Source: Castellaniella sp. UBA6218 (GTDB taxonomy: Bacteria > Pseudomonadota > Gammaproteobacteria > Burkholderiales > Burkholderiaceae_B). Taken from it: a stretch of DNA of 17,459 nucleotides. The stretch covers positions 1-17,459 of the forward strand of contig DISE01000004.1 of the NCBI GenBank assembly GCA_002421865.1. The letters are read 5' to 3'. Below, piece after piece: positions 1-6,085 of this stretch (position 1 is the first letter of the stretch; each line of letters opens with the position of its first letter). The position numbers were made by a program, and so were the translations under genes. The notes below the pieces were generated by a model. The model made no database searches. It saw nothing but the letters and a program-made list of their open reading frames with translations, and had not been told where the DNA came from.

Positions 1-354
1 CAGGCCTCGCGCGCCGGGGCCACCATGCAGGACATCGTCGACAGCATCAACCGCGTCACCGACATCATGGGCGAGATCAGCGCGGCCAGCCGCGAACAGA
101 CCACCGGCATCGAGGAGATCAACGCCGCCGTCACCCAGATGGACGACGTCACCCGCCAGAATGCCAGCCTGGTCGAGGAATCGGCCGCCGCGGCCGCCAG
201 CCTGCAGGAACAGGCCGACACCCTGGTCGACCTGGTGGCTTTCTTCCATCTGGATGAAGCCGATCACCCGGACTCGCGGCGTCAGGCCAATGCGCCACGC
301 GCCCTGCATGCGCAGGCGTCCCGGCCGCCCAGACTGCTGGCGGCGCGTTCCTGA
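1..354 (+). CDS. Methyl-accepting chemotaxis protein, C-terminal end (5' truncated by window)
   Basis: The reading frame is open from base 1 and ends at TGA 352-354, so only the last 117 codons are present. They encode the distal part of an MCP cytoplasmic signalling domain, the coiled coil descending from the tip back towards the membrane. Recognisable pieces are DIVDSINRVTDIMGEISAAS, EQTTGIEEINAAVTQMD and TRQNASLVEESAAAA, all typical of Tsr/Tar-like receptors, including the Glu/Gln-rich region that CheR/CheB would modify. The protein would sit in the inner membrane and control CheA through CheW. After the coiled coil there is a short Pro/Arg/Ala-rich tail ending LLAARS. It has no NWETF-type pentapeptide, so it probably does not tether CheR/CheB through its C-terminus. 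The sensory domain lies outside the window, so the ligand cannot be guessed. A second receptor gene follows 176 bp downstream. Confidence 0.95.
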   Translation, partial: QASRAGATMQDIVDSINRVTDIMGEISAASREQTTGIEEINAAVTQMDDVTRQNASLVEESAAAAASLQEQADTLVDLVAFFHLDEADHPDSRRQANAPRALHAQASRPPRLLAARS

Positions 355-440
355 TCACGCGCCCGCCAGGCCCGGCCCCCCGCCCGTGTGTCGAACGCGC
401 GACATGCGAGCGGGGATTTGCCTGACATCTGGTTGACACC

Positions 441-469
441 TTAACTTCCGGATCGGCATTCCGTAAAAT
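441..469 (+). promoter_or_regulatory. Putative sigma-70-type promoter for the 531-2899 chemoreceptor/transporter pair
   Basis: TTAACT (441-446) and TAAAAT (464-469) are separated by 17 bp, in an AT-rich island within the 176-bp gap after the first MCP. TAAAAT matches the -10 consensus at 5 of 6 positions and TTAACT matches the -35 at 4 of 6. A perfect TTGACA lies at 433-438, but it is 25 bp from TAAAAT and badly placed for it. No sigma-28 consensus (TAAAGTTT-N11-GCCGATAA) was found here, so this receptor may not be under FliA control. Assigned by eye only. Confidence 0.35.
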
Positions 470-530
470 TTCAAGTCCGCCACCAGGCGACCCTCAGGGT
501 GCGGCCCACGCATCATCCGACCCATCCTTG

Positions 531-1982
531 ATGAGCCGCACGCGGCCAAATCCATCCCTCATGATTCACTCAAAAGCTCACTCGCAGCCAGTCCGCCCGT
601 CCTCGTACGGCCGTCAGGCCGACCGCATCATGCTGCCCATGATATGGATCTTGTTCGCCACCGCCTTGGGGCTGGCCTCCTGGCATGATACCTGGCACCT
701 CGCCCTGTGGGTCGGCCTGCCCCTGGCGCTGGTTCCGACGGCCCTCATCTTGTGGCAGCCAGGGCAATTGATCACGCGCCTCACGGTGGCGACAGCCTTC
801 ATGATGTTCTGCGCCCTGCACATCCACCAGTCCCTGGGCACTATAGAGTTGCACTTCGGCATCTTCGTGCTGCTGGCCGTACTGCTGTGCTACCGTGACA
901 AACGGGTAATCCTCCTGGGCGCCGCGCTGATTGCCATCCATCACATCAGCTTCAACTATCTGCAGGAAATCGGCTTTCCCACCTATTGTTTCGCAGAGCC
1001 CGGGCTGGGCAGGGTGGTCGCGCACGCAACCTACGTGGTCGTCGAAACCATGGCCCTGTGCTACATCGCCCACTGGATGCGACGCGACGCTCGCCAGACA
1101 CATGAACTGACCAGCATGGTCGCCCGGATCACCCACGGGGGCAGCATCGATCTGAGTCTTGACGGCCCCGAACCAACCACCCCGATGGGCATCGCGTTGT
1201 ACCGAGTGCTGCGAGCCATCTCTGAAGCCGTCGCTCGAGTCAAGGAAAATGCCCTGGCGATCGACCAGGCGCTGGAACGGATCACGGAGTCCAACGAGGC
1301 CGTCAGCACTGGCGCCCACGATCAGGCGACCGCCATTGGCCGAGCGGCCGAATCGATCCAGTCCATCAATGCTTCTCTGGCCGATGACCATCGACGTGCC
1401 CAGGAAGCCCGGCAGGACGTGGATCAGACAGTCGCCCTGGCCAGCGAAGGCAGCCAGGCCATGGTGCGCTCTGTCGAGAGCATGCGTGAAATGCGCGAAC
1501 TTTCCCGACGGATAACAGAAATCACCACTTTGATCGACGGCATCGCCTTCCAGACCAACATCCTCGCCTTGAACGCTTCGGTGGAGGCCGCCCGCGCCGG
1601 CGAACATGGCCGGGGATTCGCCGTGGTGGCCGGCGAGGTCCGTACCCTGGCGCAGCGCAGCGCCGACGCCTCTCGCCAGATCCGCGAACTCATCGACGCA
1701 TCCGTGCGCCAGGTCGCCGAAGGCACCGATCTCATCGAAAGCAGCGGACGCGTCATGACACGCCTGTCTGGCGGCATCGACTCGCTCCACGGCATGCTGG
1801 AACAGCTCTTGCATGCCAACACCAGCCAGTCCGCGCAGATCCAGGATCTGGAACAGGCCATCGGCAGGATTCAGGATATCGCCCGGAACAATCTGCGCCA
1901 GACACAGGATTCCGGGGCCCTGGTGCGGCACCTTGGCCTAGGCGCCCAGCGCCTGAACCAGGCGGTCGGCCTGATCTCATGA
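531..1982 (+). CDS. Methyl-accepting chemotaxis protein with multi-spanning membrane sensor, no periplasmic domain
   Basis: A 483-aa chemoreceptor when started at ATG 531. In-frame alternatives are ATG 561 and ATG 630, and none has a clear Shine-Dalgarno, so the N-terminus is uncertain. About six hydrophobic segments lie at residues 36-50, 56-76, 84-99, 107-122, 125-140 and 163-183, joined by short loops. There is no large periplasmic ligand domain, so sensing is probably within the membrane or via the short loops; AIHHISFNYLQEIGFPTYCF is a notable loop/TM motif. A short linker (about 184-235) leads to a full signalling domain whose hairpin tip is IDGIAFQTNILALNASVEAA, followed by RGFAVVAGEVRTLAQRSADA. 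This is the CheA/CheW-contacting region of the MCP family. The stop overlaps the ATG of the next gene by 4 bp, so the two are probably translationally coupled. The ligand is unknown. Confidence 0.93.
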   Translation: MSRTRPNPSLMIHSKAHSQPVRPSSYGRQADRIMLPMIWILFATALGLASWHDTWHLALWVGLPLALVPTALILWQPGQLITRLTVATAFMMFCALHIHQSLGTIELHFGIFVLLAVLLCYRDKRVILLGAALIAIHHISFNYLQEIGFPTYCFAEPGLGRVVAHATYVVVETMALCYIAHWMRRDARQTHELTSMVARITHGGSIDLSLDGPEPTTPMGIALYRVLRAISEAVARVKENALAIDQALERITESNEAVSTGAHDQATAIGRAAESIQSINASLADDHRRAQEARQDVDQTVALASEGSQAMVRSVESMREMRELSRRITEITTLIDGIAFQTNILALNASVEAARAGEHGRGFAVVAGEVRTLAQRSADASRQIRELIDASVRQVAEGTDLIESSGRVMTRLSGGIDSLHGMLEQLLHANTSQSAQIQDLEQAIGRIQDIARNNLRQTQDSGALVRHLGLGAQRLNQAVGLIS

Positions 1983-2899
1983 CCCCAGGCCCAGGACAGT
2001 CCGCCCTGCCCCGCCATCTGGCGATCGGCACACTGATCCTCATCAGCACGATCTTCGCCGCCAATCACGTCGCGGCCCGCGCAGCCTTCGATGACGGCGC
2101 GGGCGTGTTGCTGGGAGTGACGTGCCGGGCCGGCGCCAGCCTGCTGGCGCTGCTGGGCATCGTCCTGTGGCGCCGCCAGGGCCTGGGCATGCCCGCGAGG
2201 CTGAGTGCCTGGCAAGGGCTGCTCGGCCTGCTGATCGCCTTGCAGAGCTTCTGCCTGTATTCCGCCGTGGCACGCATCCCGGTCGCCCTGGCGCTGCTCA
2301 TCAACAGCCTGTTCCCGCTGCTGTTCGCCCTGTTGACCTGGGCGCTGGGCGGCCCGCGCCCGACCCGCCGCGCCAGCCTGCTGATGGGCCTGATCCTGGC
2401 CGGGCTGGCGCTGGTGCTGGATCTGCCCGGTCTGCTTGGAAACGGCGCATCCCCCGATGCCCGCTGGGCCGCGGGTATCGCGCTGGCTTTCGGCAGCGCC
2501 AGCCTGTTCGCCTGCGCGCTGTGGGTGACTGAACACAGACTGGCCGTCCTGCCGGGACCGGTGCGCAGTCTCTACACTATTTTCATCGTCTTCTGCGCGA
2601 TGCTGGCCGCGGGCGCGGCCGACTTCATGCCAGGCGGCATGCGCCCGCCCGACGGCCTGGCCGGCTGGGCCGCCCTGGCGGTCCTTTCCCTGTGCTACAC
2701 GACCGGCTTCTGCACCCTGTTCATCCTCATGCCCCGGCTCGACATGCCGCGCAACGCCCCGGTGATGAACGCCGAACCCGTCGCCAGTCTGGCCCTGGGC
2801 TGGCTGATCCTGGGCCAGGCATTCAACGACCGCCAGCTGCTGGGCGGCCTGCTCGTGCTGTCCTGCATCGTCGTGCTGGCCTATTCGCGGCGGCATTGA
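1979..2899 (+). CDS. EamA/DMT-superfamily inner-membrane transporter
   Basis: A 306-aa hydrophobic protein with about ten predicted transmembrane segments arranged as two EamA-like repeats (roughly residues 14-146 and 164-304). Family signs are the first-repeat opening with ANHVAARAAFDDGAG, the short-loop pattern LLGLLIALQSFCLYSAVARIPVALALLINSL and the second-repeat end MNAEPVASLALGWLILGQAFNDRQLLGGLLVL. EamA proteins of the drug/metabolite transporter superfamily mostly export amino acids or other small metabolites, but substrates cannot be read from sequence. The ATG at 1979 lies inside the ATGA that ends the upstream chemoreceptor, and there is no separate ribosome binding site. Expression therefore probably depends on translation of that receptor. 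The pairing suggests, without proving, that the two handle a common compound. Confidence 0.9.
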   Translation: MTPGPGQSALPRHLAIGTLILISTIFAANHVAARAAFDDGAGVLLGVTCRAGASLLALLGIVLWRRQGLGMPARLSAWQGLLGLLIALQSFCLYSAVARIPVALALLINSLFPLLFALLTWALGGPRPTRRASLLMGLILAGLALVLDLPGLLGNGASPDARWAAGIALAFGSASLFACALWVTEHRLAVLPGPVRSLYTIFIVFCAMLAAGAADFMPGGMRPPDGLAGWAALAVLSLCYTTGFCTLFILMPRLDMPRNAPVMNAEPVASLALGWLILGQAFNDRQLLGGLLVLSCIVVLAYSRRH

Positions 2900-2937
2900 C
2901 ATCTCCGACCCTCGTCCCCTTGCCCGATCCACACATC

Positions 2938-3987
2938 ATGCACGCCCTTCCGCCGGGTCCAGACATCCCGCAACGCCGTCAGGCCCCCCTCCCGCTCCTG
3001 TCCGCGCTGATGCCGCCGGTTCTGGCACTGGCACTTCTGCATGCGTCCCCCGCCCCGGCCGCCCTCCCGGCGGCGGCCAGCCAGGCCATGCCGAAAACCA
3101 CCGTCCAGACCGCCCAAGTGGCGCCCGCGGACTGCGCAGGCGGCAAGGTGCTGAGCTTCGTCGCCCATCCTGACGACGATCTGCTGTTCATGAATCCCGA
3201 CCAGGACGACGCGATCCGCCAGGGCCGCTGCGTGCATACGGTCTACCTGACGTCGGGGGACCGGGGCGAGGGCCTGGGCTATACCCTGGCGCGCGAGCGC
3301 GGCATTATGGCCGCCTACGCCGACATGGCCAGCGTGGCCGACGCCTGGAGCACCGATGGCCTGGCGGTGGGCGAACACACCCTGGTGCGCCACACCCTGC
3401 GCGCCAACGCGCGCATCCAGCTCATCATGCTGCGTCTGCCCGATCCCTGGCTGGGCGCCGGCTGGGGGAGCCTGACGCCTCTGAGCCGGGTGGAGTCCGT
3501 GCCCCACGCCCGCGTGCGGGCCTACGCCCCCTACCCGGACACCTACACGCGCGGCGAACTGGTCCGCCTGCTGGCCGACCTGATCAGGCAGGAACACCCA
3601 CGGGACGTGCGCCTGATGGACCCCTCGATCACCACTCCCTACCGTTCTCTTTGCTGGCGCTGCGCCGGGCACGATCATCCCGACCACATCGCCGGCGCCC
3701 GGCTGGTCGAAGCCGCCATGGCGCTCGCCCCCGGAACATATTCCGGCACACGCTATCTGAACTATCCCAGCCAGGAGCTCCAGGCCAATCTGGACGCCGC
3801 CCAGACGGCCCGCAAGACGGCGATCTATCTGCGCTACGCGCAAGACGACCCGCTGACCTGTCCGCCCGGCACCGACTGTTCGGCGCCCAGGGGCCCCGAG
3901 GCCATCTGGGTCGGACGGCAATACTACGCCCGATCCACCGCCCAGCCCCTGCGGGCCAGCGCGCCTCAGGCCCGATCCGGCCCCTGA
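2938..3987 (+). CDS. Secreted PIG-L family (LmbE-like) deacetylase
   Basis: A 349-aa protein of the PIG-L/LmbE zinc-dependent N-acetyl deacetylase family. The metal-binding motif AHPDDD is at residues 76-81 and the second histidine motif GHDHPDH at 244-250. The start at ATG 2938 gives a basic N-region followed by a hydrophobic stretch (about 18-35) and an Ala-rich cleavage region, which looks like a signal peptide. ATG 3010 (residue 25) is an alternative start, and neither has a clear Shine-Dalgarno. Six cysteines (66, 98, 239, 242, 308, 314) could form disulfides outside the cytoplasm; the pairing is inferred. Family members remove acetyl groups from N-acetylglucosamine-type sugars, so a cell-envelope or extracellular glycan substrate is plausible, but the actual substrate is unknown. 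The gene begins 38 bp after the EamA gene, and its 3' end overlaps convergent trmD by 22 bp. Confidence 0.85.
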   Translation: MHALPPGPDIPQRRQAPLPLLSALMPPVLALALLHASPAPAALPAAASQAMPKTTVQTAQVAPADCAGGKVLSFVAHPDDDLLFMNPDQDDAIRQGRCVHTVYLTSGDRGEGLGYTLARERGIMAAYADMASVADAWSTDGLAVGEHTLVRHTLRANARIQLIMLRLPDPWLGAGWGSLTPLSRVESVPHARVRAYAPYPDTYTRGELVRLLADLIRQEHPRDVRLMDPSITTPYRSLCWRCAGHDHPDHIAGARLVEAAMALAPGTYSGTRYLNYPSQELQANLDAAQTARKTAIYLRYAQDDPLTCPPGTDCSAPRGPEAIWVGRQYYARSTAQPLRASAPQARSGP

Positions 3988-4745
3988 TCCAATGCGCGCT
4001 CGTCGCGCGCGTCCAGAGCGCCAGAGGCCCGCGCTCGATCGATCAGGTCGGGCCGGCGCGACGCCGTCAGGGCCAGGGACTGCTCCCGTCGCCAGACGGC
4101 GATACGGGCATGGTGCCCTGACAGCAGGGGCTCGGGGACGGCGTCACCGCGCCACACCTCGGGGCGCGTGTAATGAGGGCTGTCCAGCAATCCGCTCAGA
4201 GCGGGATTGAAGGAATCCTGCTCGGCGGACTCGGCATCGTGCAACACCCCGGGCAACAGTCGCACCACGCTGTCCATCAGCACCATGGCTCCCAGCTCGC
4301 CGCCCGACAACACAAAATCCCCCAGCGACACCTCCTCGTCCACATAGCGGTCGATGAAGCGCTGATCGATGCCTTCGTAGCGGCCGCAAATCAGAATGGC
4401 CCCGCTGCCGTCCGCCCAGCGCCGGGCGCGCGCCTGGTCGTGCGTCCGGCCGGCCGGTGACAGCAGCACGACGGGCGCCGACGCATCGGGTGCGTCAACT
4501 CCCGCCCGCAGGCGGGCCGCGCGGACCGCTTCGACCGCCAGAGCCAGGGGTTCGGCCAGCATCACCATTCCCGGCCCGCCGCCATAAGGACGATCATCCA
4601 CCGTACGATGAACATCGGTCGTGAAATCGCGCGGATTCCAGGTTTCCAGCGACCAGATCCCCCGGGCATGCGCCCGGCCGCTGACGCCGAGGTCGCGCAC
4701 GGCGGCGAACATCTCTGGAAACAGCGTGATCAGATCAAATCGCAT
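3966..4745 (-). CDS. trmD: tRNA (guanine-N1-)-methyltransferase TrmD
   Basis: A 259-aa SPOUT-class enzyme that methylates N1 of G37 in tRNAs reading CNN and some other codons, using S-adenosylmethionine and preventing +1 frameshifting. Family motifs are clear: MRFDLITLFPEMF at the N-terminus, RPYGGGPGMVM (52-62), the SAM-binding knot segments LLSPAGRTHDQ (94-104) and ICGRYEGIDQR (119-129), and EVSLGDFVLSGGELGAM (138-154). R162 (VVRLLPGVL) and D177 (EQDSF) are spaced exactly like the catalytic Arg154 and Asp169 of E. coli TrmD. It lies 69 bp downstream of rimM in the same direction and is the last gene of an rpsP-rimM-trmD unit. Its 3' end overlaps the convergent deacetylase gene by 22 bp, leaving no room for a separate terminator. 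The C-terminal tail (about 240-259) is charged and variable. Confidence 0.98.
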   Translation of the reverse strand: MRFDLITLFPEMFAAVRDLGVSGRAHARGIWSLETWNPRDFTTDVHRTVDDRPYGGGPGMVMLAEPLALAVEAVRAARLRAGVDAPDASAPVVLLSPAGRTHDQARARRWADGSGAILICGRYEGIDQRFIDRYVDEEVSLGDFVLSGGELGAMVLMDSVVRLLPGVLHDAESAEQDSFNPALSGLLDSPHYTRPEVWRGDAVPEPLLSGHHARIAVWRREQSLALTASRRPDLIDRARASGALDARDERALDQGPDRA

Positions 4746-4814
4746 GACACGATCCGGGAGAGTGGGAATGGAAGAGGACGCGCACCTGGAAAGAGCGCGT
4801 TCGAATGCCCGGCC

Positions 4815-5438
4815 TCAGAAATCGGCCGGCCAGTCGCTGTCGATGCGGCGGGCCCGGATATCGACGTGCTGGACGTGGGCCGCCACGAAGGGCACCAGAA
4901 CATGGCGCGGCCGGCCCCGCGCATCGGACAGCGGCTGGAAGACACCGTCCGCATCCGGCGCCTCCAGCGCCACCTGCAGCACGGCATGGGCGCCATTGTC
5001 CAGCACCTGTTCGACACGACCCAGCCGCCGGGGACCGCCGTCCCCCATTCCGTGGAAGTCGCAGCCGATCAAGTCGATCCAATAGTATTCATCGTCGCCC
5101 GCCGACGGGAACGCTGTCCGGGGCACCCAGACGGTGTAACCCCTCAGAGCCTCGGCCGCATCGCGGTCCGTGATTCCGTCGGCTTGAGCCGCCAGGAACT
5201 GCCCCGCCTGCCGGCGGCAGGCGCGGACATTCAGGCCGCGCGGACGCAACGGGGCACCCGTTCCCAGAGTGGGATCGGGTGCCTTCAGCCACCATGTCGG
5301 CGCGTTCAGCAACGCATCCGCCTGAGGCGAATAAGGCTGGATCTTCAGCCAGCCACGTACCCCGTGGGCCGCGGCGACCCGGCCGACCTCGACCAGGTCG
5401 TCCGGCGGAGCGGCATCCAGGAATGCGGAATCGGCCAT
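4815..5438 (-). CDS. rimM: Ribosome maturation factor RimM
   Basis: A 207-aa protein when started at ATG 5438 (MADSAFLD). An in-frame GTG at 5447 would add three residues, and neither start has a convincing Shine-Dalgarno. RimM binds ribosomal protein S19 and helps mature the 3' domain of 16S rRNA in the 30S subunit. The N-terminal RimM domain begins LVEVGRVAAAHGVRGWLKIQ, a strong family signature, and continues to about ALRGYTVWVPRTAFP. The PRC-barrel-like C-terminal domain starts at DEYYWIDLIGCDF and carries the typical LGRVEQVLDNGAHAVLQV. The HVLVPFVAAHVQHVDI stretch near the C-terminus matches the usual LIPFV...V..VD ending. The gene starts 21 bp after the rpsP stop and is surely cotranscribed with it. 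Confidence 0.96.
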   Translation of the reverse strand: MADSAFLDAAPPDDLVEVGRVAAAHGVRGWLKIQPYSPQADALLNAPTWWLKAPDPTLGTGAPLRPRGLNVRACRRQAGQFLAAQADGITDRDAAEALRGYTVWVPRTAFPSAGDDEYYWIDLIGCDFHGMGDGGPRRLGRVEQVLDNGAHAVLQVALEAPDADGVFQPLSDARGRPRHVLVPFVAAHVQHVDIRARRIDSDWPADF

Positions 5439-5459
5439 CGCCGGCACGACGAACCGCGA

Positions 5460-5720
5460 TCAGGCGGCGGACGCGACCTTGGCGGAATATTCCTTCACCA
5501 GGCGGGCGACGGTGTCGGACAGCTGGGCGCCCTTGTCCACCCAGTGCTGGACGCGATCCAGGGCCAGGCGCAGGTTTTCCTGGCCTTCACCGGCCACGGG
5601 GTTATAGAAACCCACGCGTTCGATGAAACGGCCATCGCGGCGATTACGCGAATCGGCAGCAACGACATTGTAGAAGGGACGCTTCTTCGAGCCGCCGCGG
5701 GCCAGACGAATCACAACCAT
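5460..5720 (-). CDS. rpsP: 30S ribosomal protein S16
   Basis: An 86-aa protein starting MVVIRLARGGSKKRPFYNVV, the near-invariant N-terminus of bacterial S16, which binds 16S rRNA and is needed for 30S assembly. The frame stays open 15 codons further upstream, but ATG 5720 is chosen because it fits S16 exactly and is preceded by a good Shine-Dalgarno, AAAGGA, seven bases away. The conserved DSRNRRDGRFIERVGFYNP and LALDRVQHWVDKGAQLSDTV segments are complete. It is the first gene of the rpsP-rimM-trmD unit, with a likely promoter 36 bp upstream of its start. The unusually AT-rich leader between promoter and start contrasts with the GC-rich surroundings, as expected for a strongly expressed ribosomal protein gene. 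Confidence 0.98.
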   Translation of the reverse strand: MVVIRLARGGSKKRPFYNVVAADSRNRRDGRFIERVGFYNPVAGEGQENLRLALDRVQHWVDKGAQLSDTVARLVKEYSAKVASAA

Positions 5721-5755
5721 TGATAATCCTTTGAAAATGCTGTGAAAAACGCAAA

Positions 5756-5785
5756 ATTTTAGCATCAGTCAGGCCGTATCCGCAA
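5756..5785 (-). promoter_or_regulatory. Putative promoter of the rpsP-rimM-trmD operon
   Basis: Read on the minus strand, TTGCGG (5780-5785) and TAAAAT (5756-5761) are 18 bp apart in the gap between the TusA-like gene and rpsP. TAAAAT matches the -10 at 5 of 6 positions; the -35 matches only at TTG. A small inverted repeat (TCCGCA at 5779-5784 with TGCGGA at 5790-5795, 5-nt loop) overlaps the -35. It lacks a following T-run, so it is not a convincing terminator for the upstream tusA-like gene. Readthrough from alaS-tusA into rpsP is therefore possible. Confidence 0.45.
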
Positions 5786-5829
5786 TGGATGCGGACAAGC
5801 GGTCTGCGAATGCCATGAAAAACAACACA

Positions 5830-6075
5830 TCAACGACGTTGGACGTAATGCGTCTGGACGCCGTCGTCATGCATGCGCTGCGCCAGCAAGGCATTGCCGG
5901 TCTGCTGGCAGAAGGCCTGGAAATCCCGACCCGCGTGCGGATCGGTGGTCAGCACCGCCAACACCTGGCCACTGTCCAGCCGTGCCAGCGCCTTTTTGGT
6001 GCGCAGGATGGGCAAGGGACAGTTCAGCCCACGGGCGTCGATTTCCTGGTCCGCGTGCGGCAGTTCCGCCATCAT
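5830..6075 (-). CDS. TusA/SirA-family sulfur-carrier protein
   Basis: An 81-aa protein starting at tandem ATG codons (6075 and 6072) behind a good purine-rich Shine-Dalgarno (AGGAAAGGAACG). A 41-residue upstream extension of the frame lies inside alaS and is rejected. The family signature is complete: EIDARGLNCPLPILRTKKAL, with the CPxP cysteine at residue 19, followed by the TTDPHAGRDFQAFCQQTG region seen in TusA/SirA/YeeD proteins. In E. coli TusA accepts sulfur from IscS and relays it to the TusBCD complex for 2-thiolation of tRNA wobble uridine. Other members deliver sulfur for molybdenum cofactor or sulfur oxidation, so the family call is firm and the exact pathway is not. The gene starts 10 bp after the alaS stop, so it is almost certainly cotranscribed with it. 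Confidence 0.9.
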   Translation of the reverse strand: MMAELPHADQEIDARGLNCPLPILRTKKALARLDSGQVLAVLTTDPHAGRDFQAFCQQTGNALLAQRMHDDGVQTHYVQRR

Positions 6076-6085
6076 CGTTCCTTTC

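Noticed and set aside
1871..2932. Long open frame on the minus strand opposite the chemoreceptor/transporter (also similar ones at 2881-3921 minus, 4608-5723 plus and 7328-8752 plus)
   Set aside because: Compositions are biased (Gln/Arg/Gly/Ala/His-rich) and show no domain motifs, and each lies opposite a clearly recognised gene. Such antisense frames are common in high-GC genomes.
5779..5795. TCCGCA/TGCGGA hairpin as terminator of the TusA-like gene
   Set aside because: Only a 6-bp stem with no T-run on the minus strand; it also overlaps the likely -35 of rpsP.
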